Below, one piece after another: positions 35,966 to 42,873 of a stretch of 64,000 nt of DNA. The notes beneath the pieces are model-generated. The model was not told the DNA's origin and did no database searches. It was given only the letters and a program-made list of their open reading frames with translations. Source of the DNA: Silvibacterium acidisoli (GTDB taxonomy: Bacteria > Acidobacteriota > Terriglobia > Terriglobales > Acidobacteriaceae); contig CP085323.1 in the NCBI GenBank assembly GCA_022870745.1, forward strand, positions 682,001-746,000, read 5' to 3'. Both the position numbers and the translations under genes were made by a program. The first letter of the stretch is position 1. Every line of letters starts with the position of its first letter.

Positions 35966-36008
35966 ACCGGACGGCCGCTCCTAAAGATGACTAAAGAGCG
36001 GCCGGTTC
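35964..36008. terminator. Hairpin between convergent genes
   Basis: GGCCGCTC (35973-35980) pairs with GAGCGGCC (35996-36003), extended by GAACC/GGTTC with a bulge. The right arm includes the end of mtnA and its stop codon. No U-tract is present. Confidence 0.4.
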
Positions 36009-37043
36009 CAGCTCACGCAGGGATTCCGCGTAAGGCGCGCGCAGCACACCGCGCTCTGTAATGATGGCGGTGACGTATTTGGCAGGCGTGACGTCGAATG
36101 CCGGGTTGACGATGCCTACACCCTGAGGCGTCAATTGCTTGCCGCCATGATGTGTCACCTCGACCTGCGCCCGCTCTTCGATCGGAATGTCCTCACCGGT
36201 CGCGGTCTGCACATCGATCGTCGACCAGGGCGCTGCGACATAGAACGGAATGCCATGTTCCTTCGCCAGCACGGCAACGCCGTAGGTTCCAATTTTGTTC
36301 GCGACATCCCCGTTTGCGGCGATGCGGTCCGCACCTACGATCACGGCGCTGATCTGCCCTTTGCGCATCAGGCTGGCAGCCATGTTGTCGCAAAGCACTG
36401 TGGTTGGAATATCGTCATGCATCAGTTCCCATGCCGTCAGGCGCGCGCCCTGCAGGAAGGGCCGCGTCTCATCGGCAAAAACACGCAGGCGGCTTCCCTG
36501 CTCGACCGCAGCGCGGATGACACCAAGTGCCGTTCCGTAGCCGCAGGTAGCAAGCGCTCCGGCATTACAGTGCGTAAGCACGCCGCCGTCAGTTGGCATG
36601 AGCGAAGCGCCATGAGCGCCCATCTCACGGCAGGCCTGGATATCTTCGTCGTACATGCGAAGCGATTCTTCCTTCAGGCCCTGCGCTACTGACTGAACAG
36701 TCGCACCCGGCTCTGCCGCCAGCGCAAGGTAACGCTGGCGCATGCGTTCGATCGCCCAGAAGAGATTCACCGCAGTGGGCCGCGTCCCGGCCAGAGTGTT
36801 GCAGATCTGTTCAAACTCCGGCTTCAGGGCATTGAGATCGGCCGCTTTGCTCTGCCTTACTCCCAGAGCGACACCCATCGCGGCTGAAACACCAATCGCC
36901 GGTGCGCCCCTAACGACCATGGTTGTAATGACTTCGGCAACCTGGTTGTAATCTTTCGCCAGTACGTACGTTTCTTCGAGCGGCAATACACGCTGATCGA
37001 GAAAGCGCACCCCTTCATCGGTCCATTCGAGGGTCAGTATCAT
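35991..37043 (-). CDS. mtnA: S-methyl-5-thioribose-1-phosphate isomerase
   Basis: The enzyme converts methylthioribose-1-phosphate to methylthioribulose-1-phosphate in the methionine salvage pathway. The 350-residue protein has the [14 protein letters not shown] block (residues 44-57), the active-site Cys in [17 protein letters not shown], the catalytic Asp in [19 protein letters not shown] and APWSTID. It is a stand-alone gene; mtnB, mtnC and mtnK are not in the window. Confidence 0.94.
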   Translation of the reverse strand: MILTLEWTDEGVRFLDQRVLPLEETYVLAKDYNQVAEVITTMVVRGAPAIGVSAAMGVALGVRQSKAADLNALKPEFEQICNTLAGTRPTAVNLFWAIERMRQRYLALAAEPGATVQSVAQGLKEESLRMYDEDIQACREMGAHGASLMPTDGGVLTHCNAGALATCGYGTALGVIRAAVEQGSRLRVFADETRPFLQGARLTAWELMHDDIPTTVLCDNMAASLMRKGQISAVIVGADRIAANGDVANKIGTYGVAVLAKEHGIPFYVAAPWSTIDVQTATGEDIPIEERAQVEVTHHGGKQLTPQGVGIVNPAFDVTPAKYVTAIITERGVLRAPYAESLRELEPAAL

Positions 37044-37298
37044 CTTGGGAATAGTTTAAATGGTCTGAGTGAAATATTTTTGAGCCTGGCTAACCCGAGC
37101 CAATGTGACGGCATCAAAATTGTGTACAGTAAATTTGTAACATATCAAGGTAACTTCCGAGTAAGTTAGTGTATAAGTGACTGCATGTGACCACCGGCTC
37201 GGAACATTAGGGTACCGTGGTATTTACCTTTAAAATGTCCCTGTCCGGATTAATTCTCAGCAGTGCATCTCTGAAATAGGTAGTAAGCTTAGTCGCCC

Positions 37299-37499
37299 AT
37301 GAGTAAACAGAAAAAAAACTGTCCAAACTGCAGCGAAGTTGAATTGACACGCGTCGGCCGGCACGGCTTCCTTCAGGAGCATGTCTACCCACGCTTTGGC
37401 ATGTTTCCATGGGAGTGTGGGCAGTGCCGCCAGGTCTTTCTGCTGAAATCGCGAGGCCGCAGTTATCGAAAAGCCGGGCCGGTCGGCTCCTCTAAGTAA
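37299..37499 (+). CDS. Zinc-ribbon mini-protein, 66 residues
   Basis: The product has two Cys pairs, CPNC (residues 8-11) and CGQC (about 40-43), in a basic protein with an aromatic patch (EHVYPRFGMFPWE). It probably binds one zinc. It stands in a 470-base gap between mtnA and a minus-strand gene, with about 250 bases of promoter space before it and a strong terminator after it. The family is unknown to me; the pattern is common in small regulatory or structural proteins. Confidence 0.65.
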   Translation: MSKQKKNCPNCSEVELTRVGRHGFLQEHVYPRFGMFPWECGQCRQVFLLKSRGRSYRKAGPVGSSK

Positions 37500-37526
37500 A
37501 CCCGGTACTCTTCCCAAGTAATGAAG

Positions 37527-37557
37527 AAAGGCCTGATGCATCGGCATCAGGCCTTTT
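37527..37557. terminator. Strong bidirectional terminator
   Basis: AAAGGCCTGATGC (37527-37539) and its exact complement (37544-37556) form a 13-bp stem with loop ATCG, flanked by A-rich and T-rich arms on both strands. It separates the zinc-ribbon gene (+) from the WxxGxW gene (-). Confidence 0.85.
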
Positions 37558-37562
37558 CGTCT

Positions 37563-37853
37563 CTAGCGCCAGTGTCCTTCGATCCAGACCCAGCCACCGC
37601 CACGCTCACGCCAGTGCCCCGGTACCCAGACAACACCCGGACGCGGAGGTGCGACCCATGCACCGGGCATCCAGACATAGCGATGTCCGTCCCAGCGATG
37701 ATAACCATCATGCCAGGCATAGCGAGGGCCGGGAGCCGGAGGGCGATGCTCGTAGATCGGGGCCGGAGGCCTTACGTGCACGATCACCTGTGAAAACGCC
37801 GCGCCGGTGCTGAAGAGCGCCGCAGCGGCCAGGATCAGAAGGTTCTTCTTCAT
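37563..37853 (-). CDS. Secreted WxxGxW-repeat protein
   Basis: The 96-residue protein has a signal peptide (NLLILAAAALFSTGAAFSQ, cut near residue 21). The remainder holds a Pro/His-rich stretch and repeats such as YVWMPGAWV, VVWVPGHWR and WVWIEGHWR, the YXWGXW/WxxGxW motif family. These are envelope-associated proteins of unknown role, common in Acidobacteriota and Proteobacteria. GGAGAACCC just before the start is a ribosome site. Confidence 0.8.
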   Translation of the reverse strand: MKKNLLILAAAALFSTGAAFSQVIVHVRPPAPIYEHRPPAPGPRYAWHDGYHRWDGHRYVWMPGAWVAPPRPGVVWVPGHWRERGGGWVWIEGHWR

Positions 37854-38015
37854 GGGTTCTCCTTGATTCGTTCAGAGTTCAATCGACCTGGGAAGCTCAT
37901 TGGCCCAGGTCTTTTCTACTGAACACGGATGCGCCAAGAACGTCGCGCGGAAATCTCTTTTCTTCGAACACAATTCTTAAAGATCGCTATTGGTAATGTA
38001 TTCCGCTACAGAAAA

Positions 38016-38045
38016 CAATAGCCCCGCTCAGAGGCGGGGCTATTG
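38016..38045 (-). terminator. Terminator of the bacilliredoxin gene
   Basis: CAATAGCCCCGC (38016-38027) and its exact complement (38034-38045) form a 12-bp stem with a 6-base loop. On the minus strand it is followed by TTTTC. It lies 19 bases downstream of the bacilliredoxin stop. Confidence 0.85.
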
Positions 38046-38064
38046 CAGCTACAAAAGAACAAAA

Positions 38065-38490
38065 TTAGGCGGTAGCAGGCGTGCAGATCTCGTTGAAGGC
38101 CCGTGCAAGTTCCTGCGCGATAGCCTGTGCGGGATTCGATTCGATGACGAAGCGCTGCATCAGGTAAACCATCTTGCCGTCACGCATGATTGCGATAGCG
38201 GGAGATGTGGGGGGCTGGCCTTCGAAATAGGAGCGGGCGCGTTCGGTGGCTTCACGGTCCTGGCCGGCAAACACGGTGATCGCCTGATCGGGCGTGACGG
38301 CATTCTGCAGAGCGAGACGAACACCAGGGCGCATCTTGCCTGCTGCGCATCCGCAGATCGAGTTCACAACTACGAGGGTAGTGCCGGGCTTGGCCAACGC
38401 TGCATCGACCTCTTCCGCGGTGCGGGCTTCCTTGATGCCAGCGCGGACCAGCTCTTCGCGCATCGGGATCACCATAATTTCTGGATACAT
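38065..38490 (-). CDS. Bacilliredoxin (BrxA/BrxB, YphP/YqiW family)
   Basis: The 141-residue protein has a thioredoxin-like fold with the family CGC motif in VVNSICGCAAGKMRPG (residues 49-64). Bacilliredoxins remove bacillithiol (or a related low-molecular-weight thiol) from mixed disulphides. GAGGAG stands 7 bases before ATG 38490; an upstream frame start at 38586 would run into the integrase leader and is rejected. It is the last host gene before the prophage integrase. Confidence 0.88.
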   Translation of the reverse strand: MYPEIMVIPMREELVRAGIKEARTAEEVDAALAKPGTTLVVVNSICGCAAGKMRPGVRLALQNAVTPDQAITVFAGQDREATERARSYFEGQPPTSPAIAIMRDGKMVYLMQRFVIESNPAQAIAQELARAFNEICTPATA

Positions 38491-38536
38491 GCTAAATCTC
38501 CTCAAAACAAAAGGTTTATATCGTATTGAATTAACT

Positions 38537-38554
38537 TGTACGACCAATGTACGA
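38537..38554. promoter_or_regulatory. Direct repeat TGTACGA, 11 bases apart, before the integrase
   Basis: TGTACGA occurs at 38537-38543 and 38548-38554, one helical turn apart, immediately before the integrase start. Such spacing suits binding of a dimeric protein on one DNA face (integrase arm site, excisionase or repressor). Function is not shown. Confidence 0.3.
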
Positions 38555-39669
38555 TGGTGTGCATGCTGACGCTCTACCGGCGCCATTCTGCCGATTGCCC
38601 CAAGAAGTCTGACCGTTTTTGGAAACGTTGCTCATGCGCTATGTGGGTCGAAGGTACAACTGATAATGGTAAGTATATTCGCCGTTCTCTTAAGACCTCA
38701 AGCTGGGAAAAGGCTACCCTTCGACAGCGAGAGATCGAAGATGCCGGCTCGGATGTGGCTAACCGCGCAAAGCGGGTTACCGTGCACGAGGCCGTTAGCG
38801 ATTATCTAAAAGATGCGGAAGTCCGCGGAATGGTTCCAAGTTCCATTCGTCAGTTCCGGGCCGTCTACGAGTCTCAATTTCTCGCCTGGTGCAACCAGGA
38901 GAACTACCGACTGATCGCCGAAATTGACCTCGCAGCGCTTCGCGCCTTCCGGAACACATGGGAAGATCAGTCATCCCGCACCCGGCACACCAAGCAGATC
39001 CGGATGAAGCAATTCTTTCGCTTTTGCGTTGCGAATGGATGGATCAAGGAAAACCCAGCGATGGGCCTCACGAGAATTAAGGTCGCGCAGTCCCAGACGA
39101 ACTACTTCCGACCAAAGGAGATGGAGAAGCTGCTTAATGCTGCATTGGCCAGCGATGCCCGCAATGATCACCGTGGCGGGAAGCGTCTCCATGCGCTGAT
39201 TCTGCTGATGCGGTGGAGCGGCCTGCGAATCACGGACGCTGTCACGCTGGAGCGATCGCGTGTCATTAATGGCCAACTGATGCTCTACCAGATGAAGACG
39301 GGTACACCTGTCCGTGTTCCGCTTCCATCGAAGGTTCTCGAGGCCCTCGAAAACGTTCCGCCCGGCATGGCGTCTCATCCCGATTATTACTTCTGGAGCG
39401 GCAACGGAAAGAAAGAGACTGCAGCCGATGTCTTCCATAAAGCATTCCGCAGGCTCGCATCTAAGCACTTCGCGGGCAAGCGAGCCCACCCTCACATGCT
39501 GCGCGATACATTTGCAGTCGAGCTGCTGCTCGCGGGCGTTCCGCTGGATCAAGTTTCAAAACTGCTCGGCCATTCCAATGTGTCAATGACGGAGAAGCAC
39601 TACGCGCCCTGGGTTGAGGCTCGAATGACTCAGCTCGAAAATAGTGTGCGCGCATCCTGGTCAGCGTGA
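38554..39669 (+). CDS. Prophage tyrosine recombinase / integrase
   Basis: The protein (371 residues) has an N-terminal zinc-ribbon-like region with CPKKSDRFWKRCSC, a SAM-like core-binding domain (about 70-165) and the catalytic domain: Arg in SGLRITDAVTL, a Lys in the beta-hairpin, HMLRDTF (His-x-x-Arg), GHSNVSMTEKHYAPW with the second His and the nucleophile Tyr. It catalyses integration and excision of the prophage. Start could be ATG 38554 or ATG 38563. It overlaps the opposite HTH gene by 9 bases at the stops. Confidence 0.92.
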   Translation: MVCMLTLYRRHSADCPKKSDRFWKRCSCAMWVEGTTDNGKYIRRSLKTSSWEKATLRQREIEDAGSDVANRAKRVTVHEAVSDYLKDAEVRGMVPSSIRQFRAVYESQFLAWCNQENYRLIAEIDLAALRAFRNTWEDQSSRTRHTKQIRMKQFFRFCVANGWIKENPAMGLTRIKVAQSQTNYFRPKEMEKLLNAALASDARNDHRGGKRLHALILLMRWSGLRITDAVTLERSRVINGQLMLYQMKTGTPVRVPLPSKVLEALENVPPGMASHPDYYFWSGNGKKETAADVFHKAFRRLASKHFAGKRAHPHMLRDTFAVELLLAGVPLDQVSKLLGHSNVSMTEKHYAPWVEARMTQLENSVRASWSA

Positions 39670-39912
39670 GCGCATGCGCTGGTGGACCCGGATCAGGACG
39701 CTCTCCGGGATCCGCATCGACATGTAACCAGTCCTACCAACCTTCCCCTCCCTGCCCCACGTCAGCACGCCCGGTTCTTTCCCGAATACCCTCCTCACGG
39801 TCTGCTCGCTGACCGCCCAGATCTTCGCCACTTCCAGTGCTGTGTAGTGCTTCTCCAGCGCTGCCACAGGAAAATCATGGTGTGATACTTCGCCTCTTTG
39901 CAGGTTCGCCAT
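39661..39912 (-). CDS. HTH protein, excisionase- or repressor-like
   Basis: The 83-residue protein has a MerR/excisionase-type helix-turn-helix (HYTALEVAKIWAVSEQTVRRVF, residues 21-42) and a basic wing-like C-terminus (REGKVGRTGYMSMRIPESVL). Its position next to the integrase on the opposite strand is typical of excisionases or of a control gene. ATG 39912 has no strong ribosome site; a GTG at 39921 would add three residues. The dyad at 39979 lies just upstream and may be its target. Confidence 0.6.
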   Translation of the reverse strand: MANLQRGEVSHHDFPVAALEKHYTALEVAKIWAVSEQTVRRVFGKEPGVLTWGREGKVGRTGYMSMRIPESVLIRVHQRMRSR

Positions 39913-39978
39913 AGTTTTCACCAATACCTGAAATTTTCGGTTGACATCGGGAATAAACAGCCTTAATGTCCCTCTCAG

Positions 39979-39997
39979 TGTCACACCTACTGTGACA
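39979..39997. promoter_or_regulatory. Dyad operator candidate TGTCACA-N5-TGTGACA
   Basis: A perfect 7-bp inverted repeat with a 5-base spacer lies between the divergent HTH gene and the early prophage operon. A further TATGACA half-site occurs at 40004-40010. A TTGACA (39941-39946) lies before it. The same TGTCACA/TGTGA half-site recurs at 53623 before the late operon. Confidence 0.45.
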
Positions 39998-40037
39998 GTA
40001 CGGTATGACAGTAATCCGAATACTGCAAGGGAAATTT

Positions 40038-40910
40038 ATGGCGATTAAGGTCAGCTCCCAACGAGCGTTTTCTACCGGAATAGCGAAGAAGCGGACAAAG
40101 AAGACGGCAGTGAAGGCTGCCGAGGTGGCACCGGAAATGGTGCTGGCATTACGTACCTGCGACAAAGACATGAAGGCCTATGGTGGCTTTCAATGGCCGA
40201 AGACTGGTCGTGTAGAAGCTCCGGACTGGAAGAAGACGAAGGAATGCGGTCACGGACTGCACGGTCTACTTCGTGGCCAGGGTGATGGGGGCCTTCTGAG
40301 CTGGGAAGTGGACGCTGTCTGGATGGCTGTTTGGGTTCAGGCGGACCTTGTCGTTGAGCTCGACGGCAAAGTGAAATTCCCCTGGTGCGAGATCGCCCTC
40401 GTCGGTGACCGGAAAACTGTTACAGATTTTCTGGTTGCTAACGGCTGCACTGGCGTTGTCGGAGGCACGGCGACCGCAGGCCACTCCGGCACGGCGACCG
40501 CAGGCTACAAGGGCACGGCGACCGCAGGCCACTCCGGCACGGCGACCGCAGGCTACAAGGGCACGGCGACCGCAGGCGACTACGGCACGGCGACCGCAGG
40601 CTACAAGGGCACGGCGACCGCAGGCGACTACGGCACGGCGACCGCAGGCCACTCCGGCACGGCGACCGCAGGCTACAAGGGCACGGCGACCGCAGGCGAC
40701 TACGGCACGGCGACCGCAGGCTACAAGGGCACGGCGACCGCAGGCCACTCCGGCACGGCGACCGCAGGCGACTACGGCATTCTCAATATCCGCTATTGGG
40801 ACGGAAATCGTGAGCGCATTGCCACGTTCTATGTCGGCGAAGATGGCATCGAGCCAAACGTGCCGTATCGCGTGGATGGCGTTGGCGCTGCCGTGAAGGC
40901 GGTGAAATGA
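40038..40910 (+). CDS. Octapeptide-repeat prophage protein with ice-nucleation-like TxT repeats
   Basis: The N-terminal 25 residues are basic. Residues about 37-140 form a folded domain (FQWPKTGRVEAPDW, CGHGLHGLL, WCEIALVGDRKTVTDFL) of a type seen in small phage proteins (DUF7666-like; low certainty). Residues 143-246 are 13 consecutive octads GTATAGxx, where xx is HS, YK or DY. Read as AGxxGTAT, this matches the ice-nucleation protein octad AGYGSTxT, including the TxT ladder. A short C-terminal cap follows. AAGGG stands 7 bases before ATG 40038. Its stop overlaps the next start. Confidence 0.75.
   Translation: MAIKVSSQRAFSTGIAKKRTKKTAVKAAEVAPEMVLALRTCDKDMKAYGGFQWPKTGRVEAPDWKKTKECGHGLHGLLRGQGDGGLLSWEVDAVWMAVWVQADLVVELDGKVKFPWCEIALVGDRKTVTDFLVANGCTGVVGGTATAGHSGTATAGYKGTATAGHSGTATAGYKGTATAGDYGTATAGYKGTATAGDYGTATAGHSGTATAGYKGTATAGDYGTATAGYKGTATAGHSGTATAGDYGILNIRYWDGNRERIATFYVGEDGIEPNVPYRVDGVGAAVKAVK
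40464..40775 (+). repeat. 13 tandem 24-bp coding repeats
   Basis: Each unit starts GGCACGGCGACCGCAGGC and ends in six variable bases encoding HS (CACTCC), YK (TACAAG) or DY (GACTAC). The order is HS YK HS YK DY YK DY HS YK DY YK HS DY. The first 18 bases are identical in all units, which shows recent expansion or gene conversion; repeat number may vary between strains. Confidence 0.97.
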
Positions 40911-41287
40911 TGCCGACTTCTTCCATCTTTGTTTTCGGATCCAATCTCGTGGGTGCGCACGGCGGAGGGGCTGCTGCGCACGCATTTCACCACTATGGGG
41001 CTGAACTGGGCGTCGGAGAAGGCCCCACTGGTCAGTCCTATGCTCTTCCGACAATGGACGAGCAGATCTCTCCCCGGAATCTCGTTGACATACGCGCGAG
41101 CGTTGAGCGCTTCCTACGCTACGCGGCAGAAAACCCCGGCAACGTGTTTCGGGTGACCCGAGTTGGATGCGGCATAGCGGGTTTCACGGACGCCGAGATC
41201 GCCCCGATGTTCTCAGGCGCTCCTCAAAATTGCGAGTTCGACCCGGCGTGGGCTTCGTTTGGGTTGAAGACATGGAGGTCGGAATGA
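40907..41287 (+). CDS. A1S_2505-like phage non-structural protein
   Basis: The 126-residue protein begins IFVFGSNLVGAHGGGAAAHAF, has GPTGQSYALPTMD, and ends with VTRVGCGIAGFTDAEIAPMF. This set of blocks occurs in a phage-associated family resembling macrodomains (ADP-ribose binding). The role is unknown. Starts overlap the previous stop (ATGATG) and its own stop overlaps the next start (ATGA), so translation is coupled. Confidence 0.7.
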   Translation: MMPTSSIFVFGSNLVGAHGGGAAAHAFHHYGAELGVGEGPTGQSYALPTMDEQISPRNLVDIRASVERFLRYAAENPGNVFRVTRVGCGIAGFTDAEIAPMFSGAPQNCEFDPAWASFGLKTWRSE

Positions 41288-41703
41288 GCATTCGGCATCG
41301 TGCTCTCAATCTGGCCGGTGTAACTCCCTACCGGTTCCGTGTGCTCGACTGCGGCCGTGCCGTAATTGAGCGATTTGACTTCCGCGAGAGAGAGTGGCTC
41401 GCGCTGCACTTCGATGACTCCCTTGTCCATGGTTTCGGGGAGATGTTCCACCTGATGTCGCGCTTCCATAGCAAGCCGGCAAAGGTGGTGTGCTCTCACT
41501 GCGAGCAGGTGCTCGACCAGCCGCAGATGCGCCGGGGCAAGGTGCTCTGTGATGAGTGCGACGCCTTCTGGCAAAAGGCCAATGCTCCCTATAGAAAGCA
41601 CGGCACCGCAGCCACGTTCTTCATGCTGGGAGTGGTCGTTGCTGTGCTTCTTTGCGCTGTTTCGTGGGTCTACGCGATATCTCAGGCAGGGGGTACGAAG
41701 TAG
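41284..41703 (+). CDS. Zinc-ribbon membrane protein of prophage
   Basis: The 139-residue protein has two Cys pairs (CSHC and CDEC) near residues 64-87, typical of a zinc ribbon, and a C-terminal transmembrane segment (FFMLGVVVAVLLCAVSWVY, residues 112-130). It overlaps the previous stop by ATGA. I do not recognise the family. Confidence 0.6.
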   Translation: MSIRHRALNLAGVTPYRFRVLDCGRAVIERFDFREREWLALHFDDSLVHGFGEMFHLMSRFHSKPAKVVCSHCEQVLDQPQMRRGKVLCDECDAFWQKANAPYRKHGTAATFFMLGVVVAVLLCAVSWVYAISQAGGTK

Positions 41704-41705
41704 CG

Positions 41706-42035
41706 ATGCAAGGACAGATTGCTCTCTTCTCCGAAGCGGTTCCGCTGGCGCAGTTCGACGGCGAAACCTATGAGCCGATGCTTGATCAGCGGCGGCTATC
41801 AACCCAGCTCGAGGCTATCCGTGAGCTGATGCTCGACAACGTGTGGCGTACGCTCCCGCAGATCGTCCTGGCTCTGCGTTCGCGTAAGGGCATCCATGCA
41901 ACCGAGCCCGGCGTATCAGCTCGCCTGCGGGATCTGCGTAAGTCGAAGTTCGGCGCTTACAACGTCGAGCGGCGCCGGCAATCTGATCACTTCTTCGAAT
42001 ACCGGATCGCTCCCTCTGCGGAGGTGCAGGATTGA
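41706..42035 (+). CDS. Small prophage protein, winged-helix-like
   Basis: The 109-residue product starts MQGQIALFSEAVPLAQF. The middle has a helical pattern (LSTQLEAIRELMLDNVWRTL) and a basic segment (SARLRDLRKSKFGAYNVERR) that could be a winged helix for DNA binding. No family is recognised. It begins 3 bases after the previous gene and its stop overlaps the next mini-ORF. Confidence 0.5.
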   Translation: MQGQIALFSEAVPLAQFDGETYEPMLDQRRLSTQLEAIRELMLDNVWRTLPQIVLALRSRKGIHATEPGVSARLRDLRKSKFGAYNVERRRQSDHFFEYRIAPSAEVQD

Positions 42036-42172
42036 AGCCGCACATCCACCGCATAGCAACCGGCTGGGTTTTGAACGCCCAACTTGAATCCGGCAGTGTG
42101 TCGTTCTGCCGGAGCACCTTCCCCGCGATTCTTAATTGCCTTCGCGCTCTTCGCTACTCGGAGGCACGGTAA
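42032..42172 (+). CDS. Small prophage ORF, 46 residues, TTG start
   Basis: GGAGG at 42020-42024 lies 7 bases before TTG 42032, whose TGA overlaps the previous stop. The product begins (M)KPHIHRIATGWVLNAQ and ends SEAR. It contains one hydrophobic stretch and two cysteines. The HNH gene starts right after its stop, so the ORF continues the coupled operon. No homologue is known to me. Confidence 0.5.
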   Translation: MKPHIHRIATGWVLNAQLESGSVSFCRSTFPAILNCLRALRYSEAR

Positions 42173-42592
42173 ATGATTTACCCATACCCGAAACCGCCAA
42201 AGGGCCTCAGGCCTGGTCGGGTGAGCCGCTGGAACAAGTCAGACGGCAAGCATGTCGAGATCTGCAGGGACTCGGAAGAGTGGCTGAAGCAGCGTGAAGC
42301 GGTAGGAGCGCGGGCTGGCTGGTGCTGTGAGAACTGCGGGGAACCGGCTCCGCTCCACGACCAGGAGATACAGCGCGAAGAGGGCGTGATGTCTTCGATC
42401 CTTCGCGCAGGCCAGGCAGCTCACATCAATGCTCGCAAGATGGGCGGCGGTTCACGCAACGACAAGACGGAAAACCTGGGATGGCTCTGCTTTATGTGCC
42501 ACCACCTCGAAACCATCGGAAAGCTGAAGATCAAATGGGAATTACTGATAAGCCGCCGGTCCAGCAATACACCCGCGGCCTCTACGAAGTAA
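42173..42592 (+). CDS. HNH-type endonuclease-like protein
   Basis: The 139-residue protein has the HNH zinc fold: CENCGEPAPL, AAHINARKMGGGSRNDKTENL with the histidines and asparagine, and LCFMCHHLE. HNH proteins of phages nick DNA and can assist packaging or act as homing-type nucleases. GGAGG stands 8 bases before ATG 42173. It overlaps the next start region by about 58 bases in another frame. Confidence 0.75.
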   Translation: MIYPYPKPPKGLRPGRVSRWNKSDGKHVEICRDSEEWLKQREAVGARAGWCCENCGEPAPLHDQEIQREEGVMSSILRAGQAAHINARKMGGGSRNDKTENLGWLCFMCHHLETIGKLKIKWELLISRRSSNTPAASTK

Positions 42593-42870
42593 CCGATACA
42601 CCGGTAGCCTTTCGCGTGAGTTCCCGCGCTGTGTGGCGCTCCTACGAGCCCGGCAATCCTCGCTACGCTCCCGACTACGCGAAGCACAACTATACGGTGC
42701 GGCTGACTCCGGATCGCCGCTCTGATGTGCTTTGCCTCTCTGAGTCGAAGTTTGTCGGTATCGAGTACCAGACGAACTGCTCTGCCTGCGGCGGCTACAC
42801 CATTCTCCATTTCCCTGCAGATTGGACACCCAGGCCGGTTTCCGCGCGCTGCGGTGTCTGCGGACTCTAG
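42535..42870 (+). CDS. Zinc-ribbon prophage protein
   Basis: The 111-residue product has Cys pairs CSACGG and CGVCGL in its second half, typical of a zinc ribbon, and an aromatic-rich N-terminal half. It overlaps the end of the HNH gene in another frame. I do not recognise the family; the reading frame extends upstream but ATG 42535 is the first sensible start. Confidence 0.5.
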   Translation: MGITDKPPVQQYTRGLYEVTDTPVAFRVSSRAVWRSYEPGNPRYAPDYAKHNYTVRLTPDRRSDVLCLSESKFVGIEYQTNCSACGGYTILHFPADWTPRPVSARCGVCGL

Positions 42871-42873
42871 CCC

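Noticed and set aside
37521-37793. Rightward 90-residue frame starting in the terminator
   Set aside because: Its first codons form the 13-bp terminator stem and the rest is opposite the WxxGxW gene.
40464-40775. CRISPR array
   Set aside because: Repeats are contiguous with only 6 variable bases, sit inside a coding frame and have no cas genes nearby.
40405-40896. Second long frame through the 24-bp repeat, rich in ARRPQAT
   Set aside because: The 24-base unit is a multiple of three, so every frame stays open through the repeat. The frame with AAGGG before ATG and sensible flanking domains is at 40038.
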